From Clostridia bacterium (lineage in GTDB: Bacteria; Bacillota; Clostridia; Oscillospirales; Acutalibacteraceae), in assembly GCA_017436915.1 (NCBI GenBank), contig JAFSCE010000007.1, positions 1 through 52,778 of the forward strand: 52,778 nucleotides of DNA, in the 5' to 3' direction. The position numbers and the translations under genes are program-made. The notes under the pieces were generated by a model, which saw only the letters and a program-made list of their open reading frames with translations, ran no database searches and had not been told where the DNA came from. Of this stretch, positions 1-8,210 are shown piece by piece. Numbering within the stretch: the stretch's first letter is position 1; each line of letters opens with the position of its first letter.

Positions 1-891
1 CGAAGTAGAGGTTGCTGTGACGGAACCTTCGGAATAGCTGTTCTCAATGGTCACGGTGGTGGAGTTGGTGGAACCGTTACCGTAATGGACGCCGCCAACC
101 AAACCACCGACACCGCGTTCGCCGGTAAGCGCACCGGAGAATGACGAGTTCTTGATGGTAAGGTCAGTGCCCGAAATCGCAATAGCGACAAGACCGCCGA
201 CCGCACGCTTGGAAGCGGTGACGGTGGTGTTCACAGCGACACAGTTTTCAAGCTTAATCGTGCTGTTCCAGTTGTAGCCAACAAAGGCAGCCACACTAGC
301 GTTTTCGGAAGTGCTCGTGCTGGTAACCGTGCCGGTGAAGGTGCAGTTGTTCATGGTCAAGGTATTACCGGCAGTTACATAACCGACGAAGCCGGCGGCG
401 TTGGTTGCTGTCGTATTGATATTGCCTTCCAAAGACAGATTCTTGATGACTGTGCCATAGCCGACATGACCGAACAGGCCGGCACCGCTAGCCGTTGCGT
501 TAACAGACAAATTGGTGATCGCGTATCCGGCGCCGTCGAGAATGCCTCTGAACACGAGTGACGACGTGTTGCCGATCGGGGTCCAGTATTTGTCACCCAG
601 ATCGATATCGTTCATCAGTTTGAAATACGTGTTGCCATAGTTTGTGCCGGCATTAACTTGCTGAGCCATATACGCCAGTTGGGCGCCCGTTTCGATCCGA
701 TACGGATCGGCCTCAGAGCCGGTACCGCCGGCATACGACGTTGCGATCGTCGTGCCATCCCAAACGTCATCTGCTGCTACGAGCAGCACGGTCGGGATCA
801 TCATCATGAGCAGGCACAGCACGAGAACAACGCTGAGCGTTGATCTTGACATAGCCCTTGCTTTCGAGAGAAAGCTTTTCAGGTTACTCAT
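1..891 (-). CDS. GLUG-repeat surface protein, N-terminal part (runs off left edge)
   Basis: An open frame of 297 codons without a stop begins at the ATG at 891 behind a strong AGGAGG and runs off the left edge, so the C-terminus is missing. The first ~40 residues form a Sec signal peptide: a basic N-terminus (KSFLSKARAMSR), then a hydrophobic core of Leu, Val and Met ending near VAADD. The mature part opens with a motif typical of these proteins (GTGSEADPYRIETGAQLAYM), then repeats of the GLUG type: GLFGHVGYGT, AAFVGYNWNST, VGGLVAIAIS and VGGLVGGVHYG, each followed by a short Asn/Ser/Thr-rich strand. GLUG repeats occur in secreted or wall-attached proteins of gut anaerobes, including adhesins and peptidase-associated proteins; the role here is unknown. 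The gene lies 88 bp downstream of a beta-helix lipoprotein on the same strand and may be cotranscribed with it. Any wall anchor or catalytic domain would lie outside the window. Confidence 0.8.
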   Translation of the reverse strand, partial: MSNLKSFLSKARAMSRSTLSVVLVLCLLMMMIPTVLLVAADDVWDGTTIATSYAGGTGSEADPYRIETGAQLAYMAQQVNAGTNYGNTYFKLMNDIDLGDKYWTPIGNTSSLVFRGILDGAGYAITNLSVNATASGAGLFGHVGYGTVIKNLSLEGNINTTATNAAGFVGYVTAGNTLTMNNCTFTGTVTSTSTSENASVAAFVGYNWNSTIKLENCVAVNTTVTASKRAVGGLVAIAISGTDLTIKNSSFSGALTGERGVGGLVGGVHYGNGSTNSTTVTIENSYSEGSVTATSTS

Positions 892-915
892 ATATTACTC
901 CTCCTAAATTAGTCG

Positions 916-950
916 GTCACCGGTCGGCAAGCGTACTTGCCGACTGTGAC
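916..950 (-). other. Hairpin in the leader of the GLUG-protein gene
   Basis: A near-perfect inverted repeat sits just upstream of the SD of the GLUG gene. The inner stem is GTCGGCAAG (923-931) against CTTGCCGAC (936-944) with a 4-nt loop, and the outer arms are GTCAC and GTGAC. No T-run follows on the minus strand, so it is a poor intrinsic terminator. It may be an mRNA processing or stability element between the lipoprotein gene and the GLUG gene. The role is inferred. Confidence 0.45.
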
Positions 951-979
951 TACTTTCCGAATGTGTTGCCGTTGTCTGC

Positions 980-2608
980 TCAAGACAGCCATTTTACTAC
1001 TTTCGGATTGGGATCAAACGTTTTTACTGCCGCTTCCAGTTCTGCTTGGTTGGTAGCAAAAGCGGCGGCGTGCGTGCCGAAGTGGATCGCGCGGTTGCCG
1101 CGGTTTGCTTTTTGATAGAAACTGTTACCGGAGATGGTAAGACCTGTATCGTAGTCTTTACCTGACCAGTAGACTAAGTTTTCTGCGGAACAGTCAAAAA
1201 TATTGTTCTTAATAACGATATTCTTAATTTCGTTATAGTTCCACGTCCAACCAACGTAGTGTCCAACCGCCGGGCTCTTGTCCGGACGCTCGTGCGAGAG
1301 CAAGAAGCCGTAGCCGGCGAAACGCAGGATGTTATCTTCAATGATGAGACCATCCCAAACGGACTCGGCGTGACGGTCGAAAACCTCGATGGAGTAGTTA
1401 CAGAATTCGATGAGGTTGCCGCGCATAACAATATTTTCATATGTATGCGGAGTGTTGATGCCCTGCGGGGAAGCGCCTGCATCATACACTTGATAGATCC
1501 AGCAGTTCTCAAGCAGCGAGTTGCTGGTGGTTTGCCACCACTGAATACCGTTGCCCAGACCAACGTCACTGTTGGAATAACGGCAGCCACCGACCCAACC
1601 GATTTCCAGGTTGGTGAAGATGAGGTTATCGGTATATTCTTTAACGTCAAAGGTGAACAAGCCGGCATATCTCAGCGCCAGGTTGTCAAAGGTGACGTCG
1701 TGCGTTTCGTCCGAAACGGTGAAAATGTTTTCACGGGTACCGATCTCGATGGAGTTGTACACCACGTTCGGATAGCCCTTATCTAAATATAGGTATAAAG
1801 TGCCTTCATCCACGTTGTGATAGAAGTCGCCGTTCTTTTGCAGCTCGTTCACACCATGATATTTCGGCGTACCGACTGCTTCACCGCTGTTGAAGACCAT
1901 AATGCCGCCCTCACGGGAATACATCTGGATCTTCCACACGTACTGTTTGCGGCTGGGCTCCCAATCGGCGCCCCACGCATAGTTCCTGGCAGAACCATAA
2001 ATGAGAGGTTTATAACCTTCGCCGTATGCGCCATAGGTCACGCCGCTTTTCACAACAATCGGCGAAGTACGGCGGTAAACAGCGCCACGCTCAAACAAAA
2101 TGGCATCGCCCGGCTCGAGCAAGTAGTTATTGATGGTGAGGTTGTCGCAAGTCTGCCATGCGGTTTCCGGAGTCAAACCATCATTAAAGTCATCACCGTT
2201 GGGGGACACGTAATATGTGGTGCCGGTGATAGTGAGATTATCCTTCGTATTCAGAATCTGTTGTCTGAGGGCTTCCGCCTCTTCATCCGCGCCGCCCTTG
2301 TGGGGGTTAAGAAGCTGAGCGGGATTGCCCTCCGGAAGGATCTCTTCATATTCCGGTCCGTTATCTACGTCCTCTTCATAATCATCGTCATCAAAATAGT
2401 CGTCATCGAAGAAGTCGTCAGTCGAATCCGAAACAAAATCGTCGTCCCACTCCGTATCGCCCCACGCGGAATCATCCGTTTGCGTGGTAGTCGTTGTAGT
2501 TGATTCCGTTGTCGTGGTGGGATCCGTCTGCGGTTTGCTCGGTGAGCACGCAGAAAGCAACAAGATGCCCAGCAAACAACAAAGTGCTAAAACCTTACGC
2601 ATAGTCAT
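980..2608 (-). CDS. Right-handed beta-helix lipoprotein with Thr/Asp-rich linker
   Basis: The product is a 542-residue secreted lipoprotein. The start at 2608 is chosen because AGGAGG lies 9 nt upstream and the sequence then reads MTMRKVLALCCLLGILLLSA-C, a lipoprotein signal with lipobox LSAC and lipidated Cys21; upstream in-frame codons lack an SD. Residues ~22-90 form a low-complexity spacer, first Thr-rich and then strongly acidic (Asp/Glu/Tyr/Phe), probably lifting the domain off the membrane. From ~residue 135 the motif YYVSPNGDDFNDGLTPETAW and following repeats (LENCWIYQVYDAGAS, IVMRGNLIEFCNYSIEVF, LIIEDNILRFAGYGFLLSHE) match the right-handed parallel beta-helix fold of pectate-lyase-like and DUF1565 proteins. 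Such proteins bind or cleave polysaccharides; no catalytic set can be named from sequence alone. A clear minus-strand promoter lies upstream at 2702-2730. Confidence 0.8.
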   Translation of the reverse strand: MTMRKVLALCCLLGILLLSACSPSKPQTDPTTTTESTTTTTTQTDDSAWGDTEWDDDFVSDSTDDFFDDDYFDDDDYEEDVDNGPEYEEILPEGNPAQLLNPHKGGADEEAEALRQQILNTKDNLTITGTTYYVSPNGDDFNDGLTPETAWQTCDNLTINNYLLEPGDAILFERGAVYRRTSPIVVKSGVTYGAYGEGYKPLIYGSARNYAWGADWEPSRKQYVWKIQMYSREGGIMVFNSGEAVGTPKYHGVNELQKNGDFYHNVDEGTLYLYLDKGYPNVVYNSIEIGTRENIFTVSDETHDVTFDNLALRYAGLFTFDVKEYTDNLIFTNLEIGWVGGCRYSNSDVGLGNGIQWWQTTSNSLLENCWIYQVYDAGASPQGINTPHTYENIVMRGNLIEFCNYSIEVFDRHAESVWDGLIIEDNILRFAGYGFLLSHERPDKSPAVGHYVGWTWNYNEIKNIVIKNNIFDCSAENLVYWSGKDYDTGLTISGNSFYQKANRGNRAIHFGTHAAAFATNQAELEAAVKTFDPNPKVVKWLS

Positions 2609-2701
2609 GTTGATTCTCCTCCTAAAAATTGAAGTTAGATTTGTCTGCCTGCGCGTTTCCCCAAACACCGCATCGACAGATATGTACATTTAATCACGGA
2701 T

Positions 2702-2730
2702 ATTATAACAGACAATTTACATTTTGACAA
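2702..2730 (-). promoter_or_regulatory. Sigma-A promoter of the beta-helix lipoprotein gene
   Basis: On the minus strand TTGTCA (2730-2725) is followed by a 17-bp spacer and a perfect TATAAT (2707-2702). Transcription would begin near 2695 and give a leader of about 90 nt before the start at 2608. Confidence 0.75.
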
Positions 2731-2896
2731 GTGACGATGTTGTTCCGCGCTTGTATTATGTTGCCCAATCATAAAAAATAAGGAGTTCCCGTCGAAACGC
2801 GTCGTTTTGCTTTTATGCGGCTTTTGGATACTTTATGTTGGCATTTTGTTCATTCTGTCCATTTTTTGTGTTAGACGACTAAGTGTTTGTTTTTGC
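2731..2896. other. Intergenic stretch with no gene seen
   Basis: This AT-rich stretch lies between two divergent promoters (2702-2730 on minus, 2897-2926 on plus). A reading frame open from 2807 runs into the downstream gene, but it has no SD, lies upstream of the plus promoter and encodes only an irregular hydrophobic stretch. I do not annotate it as coding. The 2609-2986 gap therefore holds the two promoters and leaders only. Confidence 0.6.
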
Positions 2897-2926
2897 TTGA
2901 CAGTACTTGTTGCACAGTGCTATAAC
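2897..2926 (+). promoter_or_regulatory. Sigma-A promoter of the beta-propeller gene
   Basis: A perfect TTGACA (2897-2902), an 18-bp spacer and TATAAC (2921-2926). It places the transcript start near 2933 and supports translation from ATG 2987 rather than from the longer upstream reading frame. Confidence 0.75.
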
Positions 2927-2986
2927 ATGGGTGGAACGCGTCCGACGTTTCTCACGCTTTATTGCGATAACAAGGGGGATATTGAC

Positions 2987-4060
2987 ATGTTAAAAGACAA
3001 AATCCACGTTTCTGAGACAGAGATCGTTTATACGGACGATCAGTTGACCTATACCGTGGACGGCAGTTGCTGCACACTGCGCCGCCCGGACGGAAAGTTC
3101 GACTTTTTGACGACCGACCTCGGCGGTCAACCCTACTACCGTCATTTCCGCGGCCCCGCTGATGATCCGTTTGCGGAGGAACTGGAGCCATTTGAGTGGG
3201 ATTACAACCATTTCAAAGAAGAATGGCCCTGCGGGCTTTGGGTACAGAGCGCCTACAAATGCGAGGACGGCGTGCTGATCGGGTTTACGCACCGCGAAGA
3301 TCTGAGCAAAGTAGATTTCGACTATCCGCAGAACTATCACATTGGTTTCAGCATTTCGCGCGACGGCGGTCAGCACTGGAAGTATATCGGCGACATGATG
3401 GGCACCTGCCGTAATTTCATCAGCAAAAACCGCGCCAACGGCGTGTGGCCGAACATCTGCGGTGTGCCGTACGTTGTCGGTAAGGACGGATATTTTTATA
3501 TCTTCTATAACGAATGGAACGAAGCCGCCGAGCGGTATACGTCGGTTGCGCGCATCCCTGTAAAAGAATCCATCGAAATGGTCCGCCGCGAGGAAAATCC
3601 CGCGAAGCTCATGAAAAAGTACAGTGGAAACGGCGTGTGGGATACCGAGCCGATGCACGGCACGGCACCGCGCATCCTGCCTGAGGACTGTGACGATATC
3701 GTGTATCACGACGAGGTCGGCTTTAAGTACGACTGCCACGGCAACGCTGCTTACTGCTCCGCGATCGACAAGTATATTCTGGTCGTGCAGACCGCCAGAC
3801 AGGTCATTATGTTCATGTCTGACGATTGCGTGAACTGGGACGATCACATGGTACTGTCCACCGCCAATCCCGACAAGGGTTTGTATTTCTATTCCACCAT
3901 TGTCGGTATTGACGATGAAGCTTCCGACGATTCCAGCACTGTGGGTCACGATTTTTACGTATACTTCACCCACAAGCCCGGCTTCCTGCGTCTGCCCGGT
4001 AATTTCGGCGACTACGAAACGGATCTTTTCTGCCGCGTCCGCGTTACCATTGATAAATAA
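2987..4060 (+). CDS. Sialidase-like beta-propeller protein (glycosidase-like), cytoplasmic
   Basis: The product has 357 residues and no signal peptide. ATG 2987 is used because GGGGG stands 8-10 nt upstream and the only good promoter (2897-2926) lies inside the longer frame. The sequence shows beta-propeller features: an Asp-box-like turn at residues 124-131 (SRDGGQHW, matching S-x-D-x-G-x-x-W) and repeated strand segments such as DGYFYIFYNEW and DKYILVVQTARQVIMFMSDDCVNW. Asp boxes are typical of sialidases and related propeller glycosidases. The usual Arg triad cannot be assigned with confidence, so the substrate is unknown. The gene is monocistronic, between its own promoter and a strong terminator at 4071-4108. 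It could equally be a GH43/GH32-like five-bladed propeller or a noncatalytic sugar-binding propeller. Confidence 0.6.
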   Translation: MLKDKIHVSETEIVYTDDQLTYTVDGSCCTLRRPDGKFDFLTTDLGGQPYYRHFRGPADDPFAEELEPFEWDYNHFKEEWPCGLWVQSAYKCEDGVLIGFTHREDLSKVDFDYPQNYHIGFSISRDGGQHWKYIGDMMGTCRNFISKNRANGVWPNICGVPYVVGKDGYFYIFYNEWNEAAERYTSVARIPVKESIEMVRREENPAKLMKKYSGNGVWDTEPMHGTAPRILPEDCDDIVYHDEVGFKYDCHGNAAYCSAIDKYILVVQTARQVIMFMSDDCVNWDDHMVLSTANPDKGLYFYSTIVGIDDEASDDSSTVGHDFYVYFTHKPGFLRLPGNFGDYETDLFCRVRVTIDK

Positions 4061-4070
4061 CATCCACTGT

Positions 4071-4108
4071 AAACGGGGTCTTGCGAGTTATCGCAAGACC
4101 CCGTTTTT
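4071..4108 (+). terminator. Intrinsic terminator after the beta-propeller gene
   Basis: A long perfect stem, AAACGGGGTCTTGCGA (4071-4086) against TCGCAAGACCCCGTTT (4091-4106), with a GTTA loop and a T-run. It separates the propeller gene from the amidohydrolase gene. Confidence 0.9.
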
Positions 4109-4132
4109 GTTGGACAAATTCTGCAAAGGATA

Positions 4133-4161
4133 TTGACTTTTTGTCCCTGGTGCATTACCAT
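4133..4161 (+). promoter_or_regulatory. Promoter of the amidohydrolase-acyltransferase/AraC pair
   Basis: TTGACT (4133-4138), a 17-bp spacer and a weak -10, TACCAT (4156-4161), about 40 bp before the start at 4199. The poor -10 fits a promoter needing an activator, plausibly the AraC protein encoded by the second gene (inference). Confidence 0.5.
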
Positions 4162-4198
4162 GTAGGTGCATAAAGTTTTCCAGAAAGAGGTATGCATT

Positions 4199-5893
4199 AT
4201 GAAAATTTTTGATATGCACCTTCATTCCCTCAGTGGCGAGGCGGATCCGGAAGGATTTTTAAAGCAATTGGAGGAAGCGGGTCTGTATGGTGCGTGCGTC
4301 TTCTCTCCCCGCCCTGCTCTTGTACGAGAGGGGCGCAACTCCTACCCCACCGACGCCTCATTTGAGGAGCGTTTGGAAACTCTTGCCAAGTGGACAAAGG
4401 GATACGAAGGACGTTTGTTCCCGGTTATGTATATTCATCCGTACGAGGAAAACGCGATTGAAAAGGTACGCATCTGCAAAGAAGCCGGCATTCTCGGATT
4501 CAAGATGATCTGCGACAGTTACTACATCTACGAAGAACAACCGATGGCGTTGTTGCGCGAATTTGCGAAATACGATATGCCGGTGTTTTTCCATACCGGT
4601 ATTCTGTGGGACGGCGGTGTTTCCTCTTGGTATAACCGGCCCATCAACTTTGAGGCGTTAATTGGTATTGAGGGACTTCGTTTTTCGATGGGGCACTGCT
4701 CGTGGCCGTGGGTGGACGAGTGCATTGCCATGTACGGTAAGTTCTTACATTCGCACAAGCACCGCAAGCCCGCCGAGATGTATTTCGATTTAACACCCGG
4801 TACTCCTGACATTTACCGCCGCGAGTTATTGGAAAAAATCTATACGATCGGTTACGACGTATCGAACAATATTCTGTTCGGCACCGATATGACAGTCAAT
4901 ACCTACAAGCCGGCGCATACCAAAGACGTGCTGGAGCTTGACCGTTCCATTTTGTTGGATCTCGGTGTCAGCAAAGAATGCTTTGAAAAGATGTATCATA
5001 AAAACCTGCTCCGCTTCTTAGGACTTAGCAAAGAGGAGATCACAGTCTCGAGCCCGATCGTGAGCGAGGAAAAGCCGCTGACGTTTGAGAATCCTGAGGT
5101 TAAGACGATCATCAAAAAATGGTATGATAAGATTGGTTTTGAAAAGGATTTTGACGAGGAATTCAATAAAGCTGTCGACACCATTCCGGTTTCGGATTAC
5201 ATGACGATGAAGTTCTACGACGCGAGTTGCGAGGACGGCAAGAAAAATCTCCTCAATATGCTCTTTATGTGCGAGGAACTGAGCAAAACCTACGAGAACC
5301 TCGGCATCAGCGAGGATATTCTTTTGGATACGCTGTCGGATCTGTCTGTTTGGTGCAATATCTGGAGCGGTATCAAAGGTTCGCTGTACCTCGGCGAGCT
5401 ACGGTGGCTGAAATGGCACATGACCGCGCGATTATTCAAGCTCGGCAGATTGCAATACGCTTTTGATACCGCGCCTGACGACGTGCCGGCACTCGGCGTT
5501 AAGAAAGGGGATCCGATCATCGGCGTGCATATTCCCGCATGCGGTCCTTTGAAAACGGAGGATTGCGTAAAATCGCTTGATATGGCACGTGAATTCTTTG
5601 CTAAGCATTTCCCCGAATACGAGTATCGCTACTTTGCGTGCGATTCGTGGTTGTTGGACGAGTCGCTCAAAGAGGTGCTGCCGCTTGACAGCAACATCGT
5701 CAAGTTCGGTGATCTGTTCCAAAAGACGGCCGCTGTCGAGGCAAACGATATTGTCCGTTACGTGTTTGGCTGGGATAAGAAGCGGTATCAACTCAAAGAC
5801 CTGCCTGCCACCTCGCTGCTTGCTGAGAACGCTAAGAAATACATGCTTAAGGGCAATAATTTCCACCGCACACTCGGCTATATTAAAAAGTGA
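4199..5893 (+). CDS. Amidohydrolase fused to NAT_N/GNAT_C-type acyltransferase module
   Basis: The 564-residue product starts at ATG 4199, with AGAGG 8 nt upstream. Residues ~1-275 are a metal-dependent amidohydrolase TIM barrel of the amidohydrolase-2 or TatD-like kind: HxH at 7 and 9 (FDMHLHS), FFHTG with His132, MGHCSWPW with His166 and LFGTD with Asp230. Residues ~300-564 are different: LGISEDILLDTLSDLSVW, then YLGELRWLKWH and LFKLGRLQYAF, then GVHIPACGPL and FACDSWLLDE...LDSNIVKF. These match, from memory, the NAT_N plus GNAT-like C-terminal (GNAT_C, formerly DUF5596) pair found as stand-alone acyltransferase-like proteins (LGRLQF and CHSWLLDP...SNI signatures). Neither substrate is known. 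A hydrolase that frees an amine joined to an acyltransferase that re-acylates it is one reading. The stop overlaps the start of the AraC gene by one base. Confidence 0.75.
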   Translation: MKIFDMHLHSLSGEADPEGFLKQLEEAGLYGACVFSPRPALVREGRNSYPTDASFEERLETLAKWTKGYEGRLFPVMYIHPYEENAIEKVRICKEAGILGFKMICDSYYIYEEQPMALLREFAKYDMPVFFHTGILWDGGVSSWYNRPINFEALIGIEGLRFSMGHCSWPWVDECIAMYGKFLHSHKHRKPAEMYFDLTPGTPDIYRRELLEKIYTIGYDVSNNILFGTDMTVNTYKPAHTKDVLELDRSILLDLGVSKECFEKMYHKNLLRFLGLSKEEITVSSPIVSEEKPLTFENPEVKTIIKKWYDKIGFEKDFDEEFNKAVDTIPVSDYMTMKFYDASCEDGKKNLLNMLFMCEELSKTYENLGISEDILLDTLSDLSVWCNIWSGIKGSLYLGELRWLKWHMTARLFKLGRLQYAFDTAPDDVPALGVKKGDPIIGVHIPACGPLKTEDCVKSLDMAREFFAKHFPEYEYRYFACDSWLLDESLKEVLPLDSNIVKFGDLFQKTAAVEANDIVRYVFGWDKKRYQLKDLPATSLLAENAKKYMLKGNNFHRTLGYIKK

Positions 5894-6723
5894 TGGCTAT
5901 GGAAGTTTATAACGATATACGGGTGGGATCAATCACCACCATTGTAAAAAAGGTAGAAAGCAAGGACTTCAAATACGTGTGCCCCGGACGGCTGTCGGAC
6001 GGATATCTGTACGTAACGGACGGCGAGGGCGTCTATATCAACCGCGATAAACAGCCCGTTCCGCTTGTCAAGCACACGCTGATTTTCCTGATGAAGGATC
6101 AGCAGTACACCGTTAAAGCAAAAACCGAGGGATTTACGTATATCACAACGGGATTTTCTCTGCACCCATCAAAAGCTTATGAGAAATTGGACTTCCCCGA
6201 GCACATTGATCTTTCCAATCAGCCGTATATTTGTCAGCAGTTTGAAGAGATCCTCAAGATCTGGGAAGAGCGCTCGCCGTGGTATCTGCCAAAAGCGCGC
6301 ATTGCCATTGAAAAAGTCTTGATCGATATCATGGAAGAATACGGTAACGCATCCAGCTTCCGTTTTTACGGTCGGCTGTATCCCGTCCTCACCTACATCC
6401 ATCAGCATTACGACGATACGATCACCAATGAAAAATTAGCCGAGATCTGTGGACTCAGTGTCACGCATTTCCGTCGTATTTTCAAAGAGCAGTTGAACAA
6501 ATCGCCAATGGAATATTTGACCGATCTGCGGATCAACTGGGCACTGAAGCTCCTTAAAACACGGCTTTTTTCCGTGTCTGAGGTGGGGGCGATGGTGGGT
6601 TTCCCCGACGTGTACTATTTCAGCAAGCTGATTAAAAAGTACACCGGCAACTCCCCCACCAAATACATTAAAACGTTCTCCGATTTACCGGAGCGCACAA
6701 ATGCTTCGCAAAAGAACTCTTAA
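5893..6723 (+). CDS. AraC-family transcriptional regulator
   Basis: A 276-residue regulator. The ATG at 5893 shares one base with the preceding stop (TGATG), which implies translational coupling; ATG 5899 and GTG 5890 are alternatives. There is no strong SD of its own. Residues ~1-150 look like a cupin-type ligand-binding arm (YVCPGRLSDGYLYVTDGEGVYI). The last ~100 residues hold the two helix-turn-helix motifs of AraC proteins: NEKLAEICGLSVTHFRRIFK and VSEVGAMVGFPDVYYFSKLI, with the usual GNSPTKYIK end. It probably controls its own operon in response to a small molecule handled by the upstream fused enzyme, perhaps also the neighbouring glycan genes (inference). Confidence 0.85.
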   Translation: MAMEVYNDIRVGSITTIVKKVESKDFKYVCPGRLSDGYLYVTDGEGVYINRDKQPVPLVKHTLIFLMKDQQYTVKAKTEGFTYITTGFSLHPSKAYEKLDFPEHIDLSNQPYICQQFEEILKIWEERSPWYLPKARIAIEKVLIDIMEEYGNASSFRFYGRLYPVLTYIHQHYDDTITNEKLAEICGLSVTHFRRIFKEQLNKSPMEYLTDLRINWALKLLKTRLFSVSEVGAMVGFPDVYYFSKLIKKYTGNSPTKYIKTFSDLPERTNASQKNS

Positions 6724-6731
6724 CAAAACAA

Positions 6732-6768
6732 AAAAGCAGGCGACTTCGAATGAAGTCGCCTGCTTTTA
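6732..6768. terminator. Bidirectional terminator between AraC and SGNH lipoprotein genes
   Basis: The perfect 12-bp stem GCAGGCGACTTC (6736-6747) against GAAGTCGCCTGC (6752-6763) is flanked by an A-run on the left and a T-run on the right. It can therefore end transcription of both convergent units. Confidence 0.9.
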
Positions 6769-6780
6769 TTATTTATCAAG

Positions 6781-8142
6781 TTATCCCACACTAACGAGCG
6801 TTCCGTTCATCAGGTACGCTGCGATTTGCATGCGAGACCCGCTTGCCAAACGCATTGTGATCGTATGCTCGGTATTGGCGGCGTTTTCAAGCAACATACG
6901 TGCTTTCGGATTGGAATAGTTCAAGTTGCAGTTGAGTTGCTGATAGGTGCCACCGTCAACGCTGTATTCCAGCACTCCGGCAACTTCGGCAAACTCAACC
7001 AGCACACCGAAATGCGTGCCCTTGAATTTCACCGTGAGCGTTTTACCTGTTTCGGTAGTCTGAATGCAGCCGCTAAACAAGTTAACTCCATAAGAAAATT
7101 TGCCGGATTTTGCCCATCCGGCCGGGATGGTGCAAGATGTCGCCGCGACGGCTTTTGCCTCGGACTGGAGCGCCCCTTTCGCTGCAGGCAACGGTAGCTT
7201 CGCGTAAGTGTACGGTGTGGTCGTGAGCCCGTATTGGACAGCACCAAACAGCACCTCTGCCATCACGTCGTATCCGTTATCGTTGGGATGGACCGAATCG
7301 TCCCCATAATAGTATTCCCATTTGTAGTCGCTGTTCATGGAATCTTTCATCGCTTGGTGCAGATTTATCGAGGTCAACTGATATTTATCCGCAATCTGTT
7401 CCAAGATGGGAATGATGTTTTGCGACGTTTCACTGCGGTCGGACACGTATACGAGCACGATATCCGCATACGGGTTGGCTTTGCGGATTGTATGGATCAT
7501 CGTTTCATAGTGATTCCACAGTTTATCCGCATCACGCACACCGTCGTATCCGTTGTTCACGGCGTACTCAATAAACACCAGATCAGGGGTTGTAGAGGCG
7601 ACCATCTGCTCGGCAACGTACACACCGTACTGCGAGCCGTTACCGCCCAAGGTGGAATTGGTTTCTGTGAAAAGAGCGGAAGGACACTCTTCTCTAAGGA
7701 AGTTGATCAACCGGGTGCGAAAGCCGCCCTTAACACGGGACGAGCCCATGCCTTCCGTGACCGAACCACCCATAAACGAGATGCGCAACTGCAGATCGTT
7801 CACAATTCTGTGTGCGGTGTTTTTCATGCCACCGCGCACCGTGATGTATTTACCGTACCGTCTGTATTTCGCCTTGTGAAATTCCGAAGCCCTCGTCGGT
7901 TTGGAGGTGGTAGACGAGGTGGATGAAATACCCGTGCTTTTCGTAGAGGAAGAGCCCTTTGTGGGCTGCTTTGAGGAGGACGGCGCGGTCGTTTGATCCG
8001 CGTTATTCGCATCCACGGTGGTGGTCACATCAACCGCTTCGATCGTTGTTGTGGTGGCGGAGCTGTCAACGGGGTCTTCCCCACATCCGACGCACGTAAA
8101 TAACATAGCAAGGGCAATAAGAATGGCCAGTGCTTTTTTCAT
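6781..8142 (-). CDS. SGNH/GDSL hydrolase lipoprotein
   Basis: A 453-residue exported esterase-like protein. The start at 8142 gives a lipoprotein signal (MKKALAILIALAMLFTCVG-C20) with GGAAGG 12 nt upstream; the upstream ATG at 8154 has no room for an SD. Residues ~21-85 are a Thr/Ser/Lys-rich spacer. The SGNH fold follows: block I FMGGSVTEG with nucleophile Ser127, GGNGSQYG supplying the oxyanion Gly/Asn, FIEYAVNN, and DSVHPNDNGY with the catalytic Asp-His pair. About 130 further residues form a predicted beta-rich domain. Family members remove acetyl or other ester groups from polysaccharides or hydrolyse lipids. This is the last gene of the ROK-SIS-GH-SGNH operon and a paralog of the gene before it, with surface rather than cytoplasmic location. 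The -3 residue of the lipobox is Cys, which is unusual. Confidence 0.85.
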   Translation of the reverse strand: MKKALAILIALAMLFTCVGCGEDPVDSSATTTTIEAVDVTTTVDANNADQTTAPSSSKQPTKGSSSTKSTGISSTSSTTSKPTRASEFHKAKYRRYGKYITVRGGMKNTAHRIVNDLQLRISFMGGSVTEGMGSSRVKGGFRTRLINFLREECPSALFTETNSTLGGNGSQYGVYVAEQMVASTTPDLVFIEYAVNNGYDGVRDADKLWNHYETMIHTIRKANPYADIVLVYVSDRSETSQNIIPILEQIADKYQLTSINLHQAMKDSMNSDYKWEYYYGDDSVHPNDNGYDVMAEVLFGAVQYGLTTTPYTYAKLPLPAAKGALQSEAKAVAATSCTIPAGWAKSGKFSYGVNLFSGCIQTTETGKTLTVKFKGTHFGVLVEFAEVAGVLEYSVDGGTYQQLNCNLNYSNPKARMLLENAANTEHTITMRLASGSRMQIAAYLMNGTLVSVG

Positions 8143-8210
8143 GTGCAAATACATCCTTCCGTTTACAAAATCAAGTTCAGTTTATCATAGAATCAAAGGA
8201 TTTGCAATCG

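Noticed and set aside
1817..2503. 228-codon plus-strand frame opposite the beta-helix lipoprotein
   Set aside because: No SD or promoter; its hydrophobic Val/Ile-rich part is just the complement of the Asp/Thr-rich spacer.
2807..2986. N-terminal extension of the beta-propeller protein with a membrane-like segment
   Set aside because: The strong promoter at 2897-2926 lies inside it and no SD precedes 2807; ATG 2987 has an SD.
2990..4063. Long open frame opposite the beta-propeller gene
   Set aside because: It mirrors the real gene in the complementary strand, has no SD or recognisable domain, and the plus-strand gene has a promoter, SD, Asp box and terminator.
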